Assembly: GCA_964030785.1 (NCBI GenBank)
Contig: OZ034968.1
Coordinates: 32,684,686-32,748,685, forward strand
Direction: 5' to 3'
From: Siderastrea siderea
Taxonomy: Eukaryota; Cnidaria; Anthozoa; Scleractinia; Rhizangiidae
Length of the DNA stretch: 64,000 nt
Shown: positions 1-12,000 of the stretch, in pieces
Layout of the letters: every line of letters begins with the position of its first letter
Position numbering within the stretch: the stretch's first letter is position 1
Position numbers and translations under genes: made by a program
The notes under the pieces: model-generated
The model's input: only the letters and a program-made list of their open reading frames with translations
Database searches by the model: none
What the model was told of the DNA's origin: nothing

Positions 1-212
1 TAATAATAATGATATAGCACACTTATACAAAAGTTCTAAGATGAGTACAATATACCTTATTACATGAACTTTTCTCAACAGGCTTATTTCGCAATTTCGG
101 AGGTCATGTATGACACTTTAATTTTGCAGTTTTGGAAAAATGTTGTATCCAAATCACTTTAATTACGCGGTTTTAAGAACGTTTGGTTATTTCCTTGACA
201 ATGTGATTTGCT

Positions 213-439
213 GTGCCTTTCAATAACATGCGGACTCTAAAATTCAAAGCTCAACCGACAGATGCGTTTTTTGCTGCCATCAATCTAATTTTCGGTGGCT
301 CCTCCCTCACATGATCGAACAGCGCTCGGCAGTAGTCGGAAGCTGGGACAAGCCGCCCAAAATTTGATTCACGGCAGCCAAAAATGCATTTGTCAGTTAA
401 GCTTTAAATTTGAGAGTCTGCATGTTACTGAAAGGCGCA
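213..439. repeat. fold-back (MITE-like) element
   Basis: The left arm from 213 (GCCTTTCAATAACATGCGGA, continuing through the CGACAGATGCGTTTT region) is repeated as its reverse complement ending near 439 (TCTGCATGTTACTGAAAGGC). Arms are roughly 70 bp with scattered mismatches around a spacer of about 90 bp. It carries no ORF and sits in an intron of the exchanger gene. Confidence 0.65.
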
Positions 440-1010
440 GTAACATTTCTTGAATTTAGGCAAAACGACTTTACTCAAAAACATCAAGACTAACAAAAAC
501 ACATTGACCTTATTATGTCAACAGAAACAACAAAACAGTTCTCAGAAGCGCTTCATGTTTAATATATTAGTCATGTCGTACTTGGTCTTGAGTCAATATT
601 CATCATTATCCTTCTCCATTTATTGTGAAACATACTAAAGGGCTTTGAAGAAAAATCATGCCATTATTGGTAACAAATTTACCATTTCTTTAATAATGGA
701 CATAATGGGAGTCACTTAGTTTTTGCATCATCTTATGTTTGCGACACGTATTTTTTGCGACACTTTTCGCAATTTTTTTTAATTGCAAAAATTGTGAAAT
801 TGAAGTGTCGTAAAAATTTTTCTTGTATTAATAAGGTAGGTAAGAACTAAAAATTTAATAAAAAACTAACTAATGTATGCTTGAATAGACAAGTAAGTCT
901 TCAGGCCCCCTATGCATTTGAGTGGTCAGGGAAGTTCTAGAATGTCATTCTTGGACTCCACCTTATATGATATAATAAACAGTATTAATTTTCTTAACCT
1001 ATGCTACCCT

Positions 1011-1096
1011 AGGCTCGATCTCCAGCCGTTGTGATCCAGCGGTTGTTGGGAGGAGGATGAAACTGGACTCCCTCAAACGGCTGGAAATCGAGCCTA
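1011..1096. mobile_element. 86-bp palindromic MITE with 10-bp target duplication
   Basis: The ends AGGCTCGATCTCCAGCCGTT and its near reverse complement (AACGGCTGGAAATCGAGCCT) flank a short loop. ATGCTACCCT occurs immediately before (1001-1010) and after (1097-1106), a perfect 10-bp target-site duplication. The element sits about 150 bases upstream of an exchanger exon. A 9-10 bp duplication suggests Mutator-type transposition. Confidence 0.75.
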
Positions 1097-1244
1097 ATGC
1101 TACCCTGGGTACCTGAGGCTTTTGTCACTTTTCCCGCACATGCGATCTTTATTGTCTCCACCTATATTCCCTTGATGATCCATAAAAGCATGCAAGAGAA
1201 ATCTCTGGTCCCCAGGGTAAACTATGCTATGCTTTTTTTGTTAG

Positions 1245-4200
1245 GAAATCTGGTGTTCAACATCTTCAGAGGTCCTATTGAGCTTATAATGGGTGTTGTA
1301 TTTGGATGTTTGGTAGGGGTGTTATGTTGGTTCTTACCAAACAAAGATGAGGTACAGTAATATATTTTGGATGTACACATCAGTGTAATAATGTAGTAAC
1401 ATTGCAAAATCAGATTGCTCGCATAAACAAGATCAACATTACATGTTACACAAGCCACCACGTGACCCCCACATTTTGCCAGTCATGCTATTTTGTTCCT
1501 CTTAATCCAACAGCAAGACAGGTCTCGTAACAGATTTGTGATTCTCCTCGGCTGTGCTCTGTTGTCAGTGTTTGGCAGTAACATGGCACAGTTTTCAGGA
1601 GCAGGGGCCCTGGGTGTTCTAATTATGGCTACGGTGGCCTCACATGGCTGGGGAGACTTGGAAAAGGTTGGTGTGACTTAGTCTGATAATACAGCCACCT
1701 CTACAATTAATTAGTATTCACGAGACAAACCTACTACAATTTCGTTTTCTCTGTAACATAATGTTATGCAGTTTATTTACTTATTGCCTTGAATTCATTG
1801 TAAGTTCCAACTTTTTCTGTCCCTACTGTTCGACCTCCATACTTTAAAAACACTTCCTCTGAATACCTTTGCTCTGTTCTTCCAGTATTGTTCTGTGCTA
1901 GTTGTTAGACATGTATACACCTGGCCCCAGTTGTTCAAAAGTTGGATAGCGCTATCCACTGGATAAATCACTATCCAGTGGATAAGTGTTAGGGAAACCA
2001 ATTGCATTATCCACTGGATAGAGATTTATCCGGTGGATAGCGCTATCCAACTTTTGAACAACTGGGGCCTGATTGAGCGATTTTGCTTGGTACAAAAAAG
2101 TACAAACCAGAAGCGATGTGACACAATGGAATTCTGGGTAGATAGCAGTGGCAAGACTTTTACTCGGTTATGTCTACTGATAATACTCAAGACTAATTCC
2201 CAGAATGTTTTGCAGGAAGTTTAGCTATGCCATGATATTATTATGTACGCAGTGTCTGAGAATAGAAGCAATTTCTCTTGCGTCCATTGAGGGGTATCCT
2301 CCATGTTTTCCCACTTTATGTGACACACATTTTCAGTTGGTTGTTCATGTGATGCAGAAGTAACGTGATATGGTTGTGAGCCTATTTGTGTGTTTGCAGG
2401 CAGCTGTTGCTGATGCTATGGCTATAGTTTGGGAATTCTTTCAGCCATTACTGTTTGGCTTAATAGGCGCTGAAGTCAGTATTGAGTACATGGATAGTAC
2501 ACTTGTTGGTATGTGATGATTCAGCCTGCGAAGCAAGTGTTTCTGTAGGGTTTCCCGTACTGTTTGAAGCATTTTTCGGACTTTCGCCGTACAAAAATGT
2601 TTGCTATTGCCCCAATTTCGCCCAGCCAACAGGAAAAAAGTACTTCAAACGTGCGGAAAACCGTACAGAAACGCTTTACCGCAAAGGGACCAATTAAAGA
2701 TTCATGCAAAGTCTTCATCTCTAATTTCATATTCCCTTCGTGTCCACATTAAAAGATGTGCGACTGTATTGCTTAGGTATTGATCTTAATTCGGTCCGCG
2801 CCAGAATGTGCATAAGGCCCTTTTCGGTTCACTCGATAATTTGATATTTGGCCCGAATTCAGACGTCAATGGTTGGATGACCTGTTCCAGGCTCTTGCTC
2901 GCACTTTGCGCTCGCACAAAAGAGAGAGAGAGAGAGTGCCTGGGGACCCGACTGGCCTAAACAAAGTCATGTGACTAGGTGTTGTGTTGTTTATTACAGG
3001 CAAGGCTTTCGGTTTGCTTACGATAGCAATGGTCGTAAGATTGATAGTGACCTTCCTTGTGGTGTCTGGAAACAATCTCAGTATCAGAGATAAGATTTTC
3101 GTGGCGATTGCCTGGTCACCAAAAGCTACAGTCCAGGTAAGGATGGGCTTCAGAATCTGCCGGTTTAGGTTGATAATTTGTTTTAAATTAAAAGTTGATG
3201 TGGGGTTCTTCTCAAGACAACCCTTCCCCGATTGTTCACTGCCATGTAATTTTTCCAAATTTTGCTATAAAAAGGATGTGTCAAAATGCTCGTGTAGTGT
3301 TATGTCATCAGTACGTGCTACGTTTGGTGGAAGCAGGAAGTACAGAAATACAGCAAAGTACAAACAACGTAATAGATATAATGCCTCGTACACAAGGAAC
3401 CATTAAACATTTCAGTATGTTCAATGGAAGGTCGCACGTGGTCAAATGGTGTTGGCGCAAAAGGTCTCAGAAACGTTTCGCGCGTGGTCATATTTGCGTT
3501 TTAGCGGTATCCTGTTTTTCTGAGGAAGAATTTTTCAAACTCTTTCAGTACAAAGAGGATGACTTCTAGCCATAGCGAAATAAAAGAGACGGGTCGCCTT
3601 TCTTGTTTTTTGCTTGTTCTTGGGTGAGCTCATCCTAAAAAAGCGCTAAAAAACTGCGTTTCAAAAAGACTCCTGTTGACGGCATGTGCGTTTTCATTCG
3701 CTTTCGCTGTGTACAGGAAAACCGATAGAAAGAAAACCGTGAGAAAAAAATCTTCGTTGTCGTCGTTTACATGTGAGTGATGTCATCGTAGTATCTTCAA
3801 ATAAAAGAGATCGCAAAGTTGAACGTTTTGATGGAGCGCGCTATGTGGGTGTGTTAGTACATCCACCTTGTTCGATAGACGGACGTATTTTACGAGCCGC
3901 GGGGTGAGAAATATGCGATAAATGAGTAAACTGTTCGCCTGTTTTTTTTTTCTTCTCTGACAAACCGTCGAATAAAGGAGTCATTAGAGAGTTTAAGATG
4001 AAAGATTGCGGTTAACCTGCTACGCCATGGGACAGGGGCGAGTACTTAAAATTTTTGGCGGGAACGATGGCGCTTCGCACCATTAACAACAAAGTAAACA
4101 AACTATGATTGAGTGAAGACTTTTTCGAAAACCGCTCGTAAAAATGTTTCTTCAGGATGTACTAGGTGCGTTAATTTGGTCTTATGCTGCTGGCCATATC

Positions 4201-6627
4201 AGCGATAAAGCTTTTTCTGTCCTACAGGAGGAGTACCAGTCGGTTAATTTATGTTTTCCTACTAGGGGTAGCGCATGTAACAAAAACAGAAAATAGCGAA
4301 ACGAAAAAGACAGAAACAGCGAACAAACAAAGACAAGTTTGAGAATCGGTCATGATAAGAAATAATCAAGCCACCGACGTTAAATTAGACTGTCATATAG
4401 TTAATAAGTGAATAAGTAGGAGCTTACTTGCTTATATTTTTCAGGACTTCTTTGAAAACCACTATATGTGATGAGGGCATCCTGTCTAAATGTTATTTAT
4501 TATTCGATAAATGTTGAATATGTAAACTTTATTGACAGAGATGCTCGGGATGATTCATGGCTTCACTTCTTAGCGCAAGGCCACTTAAAAAAAACAACAA
4601 CAAATATGCAATATATATAGAGGATATTACACGGCGGCTTGAAGATATGAATTTTACTTTCGAGTGGTAAAATATTGTTTTTTACCACGAGAAAATAAAA
4701 TTCATATCTTCAAGCCGCCGTGTAATTTTCTTTCTATTATATAGACAGGAGTATTTTCGCACAAACAACTGGCAAAAACGGGAAATGATGTCATCGATAT
4801 CCTCGAGGATATGGAAAATACGCCACTCGAGTTCCAGATGTAGTTTCGTATGAACGTTACAAGTGGCCTATTTTCACCTCAAACACTCTGGTCTATATAA
4901 TAAGTTGGGTTATTTAACCCACAGCACCCAAAGGGGAACGATTAAACAGGTATTTTAGACTCCAAGAGAGGAAATACGGCTGAAATGCAGATTAAAATAC
5001 AAATAACTGCTTTCGTAGTCGTAGGTACGTGAAACCTTCTTGTAACTCACCGTCGTAAAGCTGCTACGGTGAACGAAGGAGAACTACATCTCGACCCAGA
5101 TCCCCAGTACTCGTCCAACCGTACCGGTTGACCGTAGTGACCTAACTAAAATTCCCGTTAATACCACTATATTACCTACCTGTCATTTAAGAAGTTTCGT
5201 TCAATGAGTGTTGGAAAACTGTAATATATACCACAGTGCAATTTGCTCTTAAAGCGAGATACCAGCTGAGTGAGGCTGTGATAATACACTCTCATATTTA
5301 ACGGGTTCTCCTGTCCTTATATGGTAAAATGACGTAGTGTTAGAATAACAAAGCACTCCTCATCCAACCTCGTTCTCAGGCGCCTCCCCCATTTATAAGA
5401 AACTGCGAGCCCTTGGAACGAGGTTGCACCTTATCCTATGTATCTGTTTTGTTTCAAGGCCGCCATAGGCTCTGTGTCGCTAGACACCGCGCGAGAACGA
5501 GGCTTTACTGGAATGTATGCAGAGGAGCTGGGAATTCAGGTAAACTCCGTTTCCATCAATTCCGGGAGGTATTCCATAAAGTTTCGTTCGGGAAGGCTCC
5601 GCCCAGAGGTTGAAAACCTTGCTCTTTCAACTAATTCTTTAACGAAATGTTACCCGTTCCGTATACCTAGAACAAAACTGAACTTTTTCATACCTCAGAG
5701 CAAGCCAAAAGCAGTCGATCACCACGGGCTTTTAGACGCGCGGGCTTTAGACGCATTCTAGCTTTCGTTACGTTATGATTTCTCTCAAAATTTTGCGACC
5801 CTTATTTTACTACTCAGACAAAAGTGTCATCTCTCTTAGTTGAAGTTGTATTTCGGCGATACTTAAAATTCTTAAACGGCAAATTTATCTACCCTTTCGT
5901 ATGCTTCAGTGAAGAACAAAAGACATTTTTTGGGCAGAGCCTCCCCGCATAGCCCAATAAAGGGAGTACCGCCCGGGATATCAAGGAAATAAAGAAAAGG
6001 CTCTATAACAACCTCTCCGGCAACACTTTTTTTAAGACCTCAATAGACTCAATAGGGATTCCTTGTTGATGAAGAACTGACCGGTTGATTTTTGAAAGCT
6101 TTAACTAGTAGAGTTCAAAAATATACAATATGGATATTAACTAAGTAAGAGCTTGGTTAAAGAATATATTGAATGCGTGAATAAAATTTGTACTCACAAA
6201 ACACTCATATATAGGAACGATTTATGAAACTTTGACTTTAGCGTAAATAATACAAAGCTTTGAAATGACAGCATACCTGACGGTTTCATTACTAGTACAT
6301 GTATCTCATTTAGTATTTCACTGACAATTTTACGAATTGGGTTGAACGCGTGAAAAATAGCGAAAATGATGCCCTTTCTTCGCCCTCCCCATCCTTAGGA
6401 GGGGGGGGGAAGGTACTTACTTCCTTATTTGGAACACACTGTAGATCCTGACCATTGCCGTTTTGTCCATTCTCCTCACGGCCCCAACTGGTGCAGTGGG
6501 AATCGCCGTCTCAGGCCCCCGCTTGTTACGGCAGTCCGAGCTGAGACAAGGGACTGGCGACAAAGGGGAGGTTGAACCGATTCTGGATGGTCCTGATGCA
6601 TGTTTAGAGATGAATAGTGCTGTGTGA
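1245..6627 (+). CDS. SLC9B2: SLC9B/NHA-type sodium/hydrogen exchanger, 3' part (six exons)
   Basis: Membrane Na+(Li+)/H+ antiporter of the CPA2/NHA family. Six exons join in frame: 1245-1351, 1514-1666, 2400-2508, 3000-3136, 5459-5539 and 6445-6627 (TGA at 6625-6627), all with AG/GT borders and matching phases. The product reads through typical NHA segments: a VFNIFRGPIELIMG membrane segment, a Gly-rich helix, FQPLLFGLIGAEVS, IAWSPKATVQ, AAIGSVSLDTAR, then AVLSILLTAPTGAVGI and a short cytoplasmic tail ending MNSAV. This is the C-terminal half of a protein of roughly 500-600 residues. The first visible exon opens in phase 1, so earlier exons, including the paired-Asp ion-binding helix, must lie left of the window. 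AATAAA at 6749-6754 is a good polyadenylation signal. The assignment rests on family motifs from memory; NHA1 versus NHA2 is not separable here. Confidence 0.9.
1923..2069. repeat. 147-bp near-perfect palindrome, copy 1
   Basis: It starts GGCCCCAGTTGTTCAAAAGT and ends with the reverse complement. The interior is built from repeated TATCCACTGGATA-like units that are themselves palindromic. It lies in an intron of the exchanger gene. A second copy is at 57828-57974. Confidence 0.8.
2524..2697. repeat. decayed AGCCTGCG-family fold-back repeat
   Basis: CAGCCTGCGAAGCAAGTGTT at the left and a degraded inverse (GTACAGAAACGCTTTACCGC) at the right match the better copies at 16552-16745 and 20943-21112. 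Target duplications are no longer clear, so this is the oldest of the three copies. It begins just after the exchanger exon ending at 2508. Confidence 0.6.
4613..4860. repeat. inverted-repeat element, GGCGGCTTGAAGATATG family
   Basis: ATTACACGGCGGCTTGAAGA (4626 onward) is mirrored by the reverse complement at 4699-4726 around a short loop, giving a hairpin of about 30 bp. The 3' flank (GGGAAATGATGTCATCGATA) is also found next to a second, more diverged copy at 60505-60725, so the repeat unit is longer than the hairpin. It lies in the long exchanger intron. Confidence 0.65.
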
Positions 6628-6748
6628 TGTGCTGTATAATGAGTTGGAGTTAGACAACCACAATTTACAGAACAGTGTACATAAGCAATTTTGCAAAAGA
6701 CTTATTCAGAAGTTGATCTTGTATTTAACAGACACCATCTATTAAAGG

Positions 6749-6754
6749 AATAAA
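6749..6754 (+). terminator. polyadenylation signal of the SLC9B-like gene
   Basis: AATAAA lies about 120 bases after the TGA of the exchanger gene, a normal 3' UTR distance. No later gene on this strand is near enough to claim it. Confidence 0.6.
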
Positions 6755-7256
6755 GATTTAACGAATAATAGAAAAGTAAAATACGTACGGTCAGTCTTGG
6801 TGTGCCCTTCCTTTCTTTTTCAGTTTTTTTTTTCGCTCTGCTGGATATGATTCCAACAATGAAATTTAAAGTTGCGAGCATTAAAGTTATAGTTCTTGCG
6901 CAGTATCTTACTATGGTGATTAAACTTTTGAGTTTCTGCCGAAATGAGGTTCTTAAATATGACCATTCAGGTGAAAGCTATTGAATAGTAAACTTGACGC
7001 AAGCATGGATTTCTAACCGGCCCTTCAACGCTAAATAAAATAAATTCAAAAAGGCAAGGCTGATCGAAAAGCTAATATTTCAGTAGGATTGCCCAATATT
7101 TCGGTTTGACAATACTAACCTTCATCAGGGGCTAGAAACACTAATTGAAAAACTATATCTGTTCACTAGTGCTCTCCTCTCCAACCGTTCCGTTTATTTT
7201 GCTGTACAAAGTGGTTCTAGCTTTTTAATCTGCGAATGAAAATAAGTGTGACTGCA

Positions 7257-7406
7257 GCAGCCTAGTACCCAGGCGTTCTCCGCTCGCTCACTCGACTCGA
7301 CTTGGTGCGTATGTCGTGACGTCACCGAATGATGCCGTTTGGTGACGTCACGAAATTTCGTGCCAAGTCGTGTGAGCGAGAAGAGAACGCCTGGGTACTA
7401 GGCTGC
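7257..7406. mobile_element. MITE, GTACCCAGGCGTTC family, copy 1
   Basis: A 150-bp fold-back running from GCAGCCTAGTACCCAGGCGT to its reverse complement. Both inner arms contain TGACGTCAC, which resembles a CRE site. It is flanked directly by GACTGCA on both sides (7250-7256 and 7407-7413), a perfect 7-bp target-site duplication. Related copies are at 51629-51801 and 53317-53418. Confidence 0.85.
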
Positions 7407-7973
7407 GACTGCATGATGAGACCACGGACTTCTGGGAATAACTTGCACTGTTTCAGCCGGATGATGTTTCTTCGTTTTATTTTAATACCGCGGGCAAAAA
7501 TCGAGACCACAGATGCCTGCCTTCACTGAATCAGATTGCGGTCCAGTTGGTTAGCGAACTTCGAAATGTAGTCCTCAACTGCTCCCATACATCAAGTATT
7601 GAAACTGAATTATTTATAAATTGACGCACCCGAAAACATTTAGAAATAGTTCTCTGTGATAAGTCCCTGTAAAATATTTCTAGCCGTGAAGGCTTTTGAT
7701 GCATTTCAAATCAGTTTTCAACATTGTTTGCTGTTCAAGAAGATTTTCCTCTCTACGAGTACTTGGCTTTTTCTTCAAATGTATGCATAGTTCATGCAAA
7801 AAATATATATATAATAGAGTAAACATAAATATTCTGAATCAGCTTCTACTGATCCGTATAAAAAGTACCAGTGGGTTAATCACACGGTTTCCAGAATTTA
7901 CTTCAGGTGTTTTCAAAAGTTTGATCCCCAGATTTCCCTATGCAATGTACTCTGGATGTACAGATGGTAGGCT

Positions 7974-8079
7974 CATTCTCGTCCCCAGAGCCACTTGGCC
8001 CTCTTAACCGCCGGCGCCTGGGCACGAGGACCAGGCGCCGGCGGCTAAGAGGGGCCGGGTGGCTCTGGGGACGAGAATG
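7974..8079. repeat. 106-bp hairpin, ATTCTCGTCCCCAGAGC family, copy 1
   Basis: CATTCTCGTCCCCAGAGCC at the left and its exact reverse complement at the right enclose a GC-rich stem (CGCCGGCGCCTGG). The same terminal sequence, with different stem content, bounds the element at 17627-17726. Confidence 0.75.
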
Positions 8080-9063
8080 ATGTTAGACTACGGTCACCAC
8101 GAACAGTCTCTCTTTCCGCTCAGCGATAGTCGAGCAAAAACAACGCGCGAGCGATTGCCGCGCAAAAACGTTTTGAGGGAATCGCATTTTCGTTTTCGCT
8201 CAACTGACAACCGAACTGACAGCTATCAGCAAAAGTACGTTCCTGTTGTGCTGTTTATCATGCTGTGCAATGTGGTTCTAACTTTGAGTCTAGGAATGAT
8301 GTTCCTAACGGTGACCGTTGAGATTAAAGCTGTTGACCAGAAGTTTCTCCCTTTGCTCTGCTTGCTTTTTAAGATTGCAAATAATTTTTCCTGAGGAGCT
8401 GGGGAGAGAGGGGGGCAGATGATAAAAAATCTAGAGTACCACTGTAAGAAATAAAGAGAAACAACTGAAAACCATTTATCACAAATAAATATTTTTTATT
8501 TCACAATTCTCATTAGGATGATAAAAATATATCTCCTGAAACAATTCTCAAGTTCTCAATCACCCTTCACCTTGCACGAACTCGACGTTTTTATTTCAGA
8601 ATACTCTTTGGAAAGAAGCAAACAAACAAACAGACAAACAACAGAAGAAGCCGGGAACGGATACAGAAAAATCTCCCAAGTTAATCATGATGAAACCAAC
8701 AAGGTTTTCTATTGCAACAATAGTCAGGTTACATCACAACTAATCCCTTAAAGCCCCAACATTAACATGCATATTCTCCTCGCTGTTGTCTATATATTTC
8801 TTTTGATGCTACTTGCATTGGGAGACATACCTCAAGAAACTTTATCTTTGGAGATCATTTATTTCATTCTTATGGCACGTATGTTTTCATCACTATTGGG
8901 GCTTAAAGGGTTTAAAAGAGGGCCTTAAGACTGTGGGCCCCGTGGTGGTATCTTCGTATTCAGAGTTCAAGTTGAAGTTGGTATCACGACGACTTACGAT
9001 CATTCTCGAATATTTCCGAACACACCCCAAAGACGTTCGTAGATTTCTCAGTGGTGAACCAGA

Positions 9064-12000
9064 TTACGAGAGCGAAAGGTTGTCAAATCCATCGCGCTCA
9101 ATAACCGAGCCACACGTGGGGCATCTCGCAGCGACTTGCTGTGTAATCTTACGCATGCGTGGAGAGGAGGGTCTACTTGGAGGTAGATCCGGTGCGTTAT
9201 TGCCACACTCGTCCCAGGGTTGTTTGATGTTCATTTTCGTTGGAAGATTGGGGACTATTCCTCTGGATTTGAAATATGTAACAATTTGCGAAGAAATGTT
9301 GGCGAAGATCTCACGAGCCTTGGGGGAAAGAAATAAAAAAAAGGTGTTAAGTAAATGTTGACTGTTAAGTAATGTTTTGAATGAAATATAATAGCAAATG
9401 GCACGCTTGCCTGATGCAAACACGGGAGGGAGTTTGGAATTCGAATTGATTCAAACTACCTCAAGCTGACATGTAAGCATAAGCGACAGTTTCCTTTTTC
9501 CTATTATTAAAAGAACGCGTAAAGCCAAAGCTCTCAAGGCTTTCTGAAAATTCCTTTGTTTCCTGCGATCAGTTCACAGCTCGAGAAGACACTTTAATAG
9601 AAAGGCAAGTAAGCCAAATGAGACATTTGTCCAGGAAACCTCGGAGTCATTTCAGAATTTTCATAAACGTTGAACGTGGCCTGTTATATCTTAAACCTTT
9701 TCAACTGTCGGCATTCACAACCTTGAGAAACTTAAACAAAGAAACCAACCAAAGCTGATTCAGTTTCCCCAGTAATCATGAAGAAACCTGATCAACCAAA
9801 CGTTTAAGACCATAATACAACATTTGTACAGAATACAAATGACAGGTAACGTGACAAAACGTGACAGAATACAACATATGCATATGACAGGTAACGTACC
9901 ATTGAGTCGTTCACTCCTGGATTTGTGGCATGTCTTCTTAATGATAAAAAATCCGTGTTGATACGAGCCAGTGTCTTTCCTTCCTTTGATCTCAGTTGCC
10001 GTCGATTTTTTGAAAACAACTCGTCCTTAAAAACAGCAATAACAATACTATGGTGAGAACCACAAAAAATAGGTACTCAACTGGTACTTGTGCGACTGCA
10101 GTCGTTTAGTCATGTGCGTATAAAATGATATTGCTCAACCTGGTCCCCAGGGCCCTCTCCTCGATCAAAATGGCGGTCGGAGAAACCCCTGGCCAAGGCT
10201 GCCGAAATACTCCACGAATCGTGGAGTATTTTGTCACGTGACACATGATGAAATGACTTTTCCGGAGGTTGTTTCCAGCGTCTGGCAGCCCGGTTTGTTT
10301 TCCGCAATCGGAAACCTTTATTCAAACAAAACGAAGACATTTCATCGTGTTTACGTGACGAAATTCTAACGAACTTTTGGAGCCACTTTGGCAGCCTTGG
10401 CCAGGGGTTTCTCCAACCGCCATTTTGAACGAGGAGAAGGCCCTGGGGACGAGGTTGGGTATTGCTTGGTTTTTATCATACTTCTTCTTTTTACTTGATA
10501 ACAGCGTTGAAGTTTAGGCTGGAGTTTAGGCTATTTCTATTGCCATTTTATTTACTTATTTATTTATGTACTTGTTTGTTTATTTATTTATTTATGTATT
10601 TATTTTCCGCGCATGTGTTTCTCACCATCATTCTAAAATCAGCGGGTCCAACTCCCACAACTACGATAGAAAGTGGTAAATTCCCAACGTCAATCAATTT
10701 GTTAATCAAACTGTCCACATCATTAACGATGCCATCGACAATAACAAGTCCTATGGTGTAGTGCTGAGAACACTGGGATACTTCTTTTTCGGCGTATGCC
10801 GCTATTTGTTGGATGACGGGCGCCAGATAAGTAGGTCCTCCTAATTTCACGTCCTCCAGTCGCTTCCAGTAAGCATCAATAACAGTCTAGGGGGAAAGCA
10901 CATAGCTTTATTGGCAACATAGACAGGTAAATATCTTTAATTGGATATTTTGACTTTTGAATTGATAGAAATTGTTTCTATGCCAACTAAAATAAATGAA
11001 TAAGTGGCCTGTTAAAAATAAATATGTTAAAAACAAATAATACGATGACATAATACTAATAAAATTAAAATACATGGACATATAACAATATGAGTGAAGA
11101 ACGGTGGTCGCGAGTTGATAGTGTTATATGTATGAAGTTTGTAATGAATGATGTTTATCTTTCAAACGTTTGTAGCTCAAACCACCACCTTATTGTCAGA
11201 TGGTGGCTTCTAGCTTTTGGGAACGTCAGTTACAACTACGATACCTACGATACATTTATCGTATGACATGATGAAAAGAGCATAGGTAACCAAAACTACT
11301 AAGACAAACTAGTATCATGAAAATGAGACATGATCGAATAATCTTTACAAAAAACTCACGTTAACATTCTCAAGCTCAATTTGTCCTCCTTCGCTGTCGA
11401 GAGCAAACACGTAAGGCAATGGGCCAGCTGAGGAAGCCTGGGCTCCAAAACCGTATGCTGGAATTTTCTTATCCTGTTCAAAGCTTGTTAATACCTTCCC
11501 GACAGACTCAAGTGTCTGGGCATACTCATTCTGAAATCAATAAAAGAGGTTTTTAGTCATATATGCATCATCAACGTGTCGAAATTTAAAAAAAAAATCC
11601 TTCAACAATCAGTACTTTGAACGGCTAACTAAAACAAGTGCAGATTAATTATGTACAGAAAAAGTTTTCTCACTGCAATCGAACTTCGTGAAAATTTGGC
11701 CTTCATGTTTTATTGATAAAAAAATAGGCTGTTAAAAGGCGAAAATTCTTATTTTTTAATAAACACCGTGTCCCAAATAAACGTCGGTTCTGCAAGGTCG
11801 AGTTTTTAGCAAACGCGCCCGGCGTCTAATCGAGAAAATGCTGTATTCTCAGTCTGTGGCTTCAATCATGCGCAGTTCAGAAGTCGTGCTTCTGACGTGC
11901 TGAACTTAATTGCAATTAGATTCGACAGTAGTGCGCCAGAAGCACGACTCTGATTCAGACGTCGTGCTAGAGTCGTACTAATTCAGGATTTACTGAAGCG

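Larger units (their letters stand above)
6755..9063. other. intergenic region between convergent SLC9B-like and copine genes
   Basis: No convincing coding sequence. It holds two fold-back elements (7257-7406 and 7974-8079) and A/T-rich sequence with candidate polyadenylation signals for the copine gene on the minus strand (for example TTTATT at 8858-8863, read as AATAAA). The open frames here, such as 8059-8394, start inside a repeat and match no family I recognise. Confidence 0.5.

Noticed and set aside
2984..3569. Frames extending past the exchanger exon at 3000-3136
   Set aside because: The exon ends at a good GT donor (CCAG|GTAAGG); the rest is intron read-through.
8813..9361. 182-residue plus-strand frame
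   Set aside because: Most of it is antisense to the last copine exon, which has a clear family match on the minus strand.
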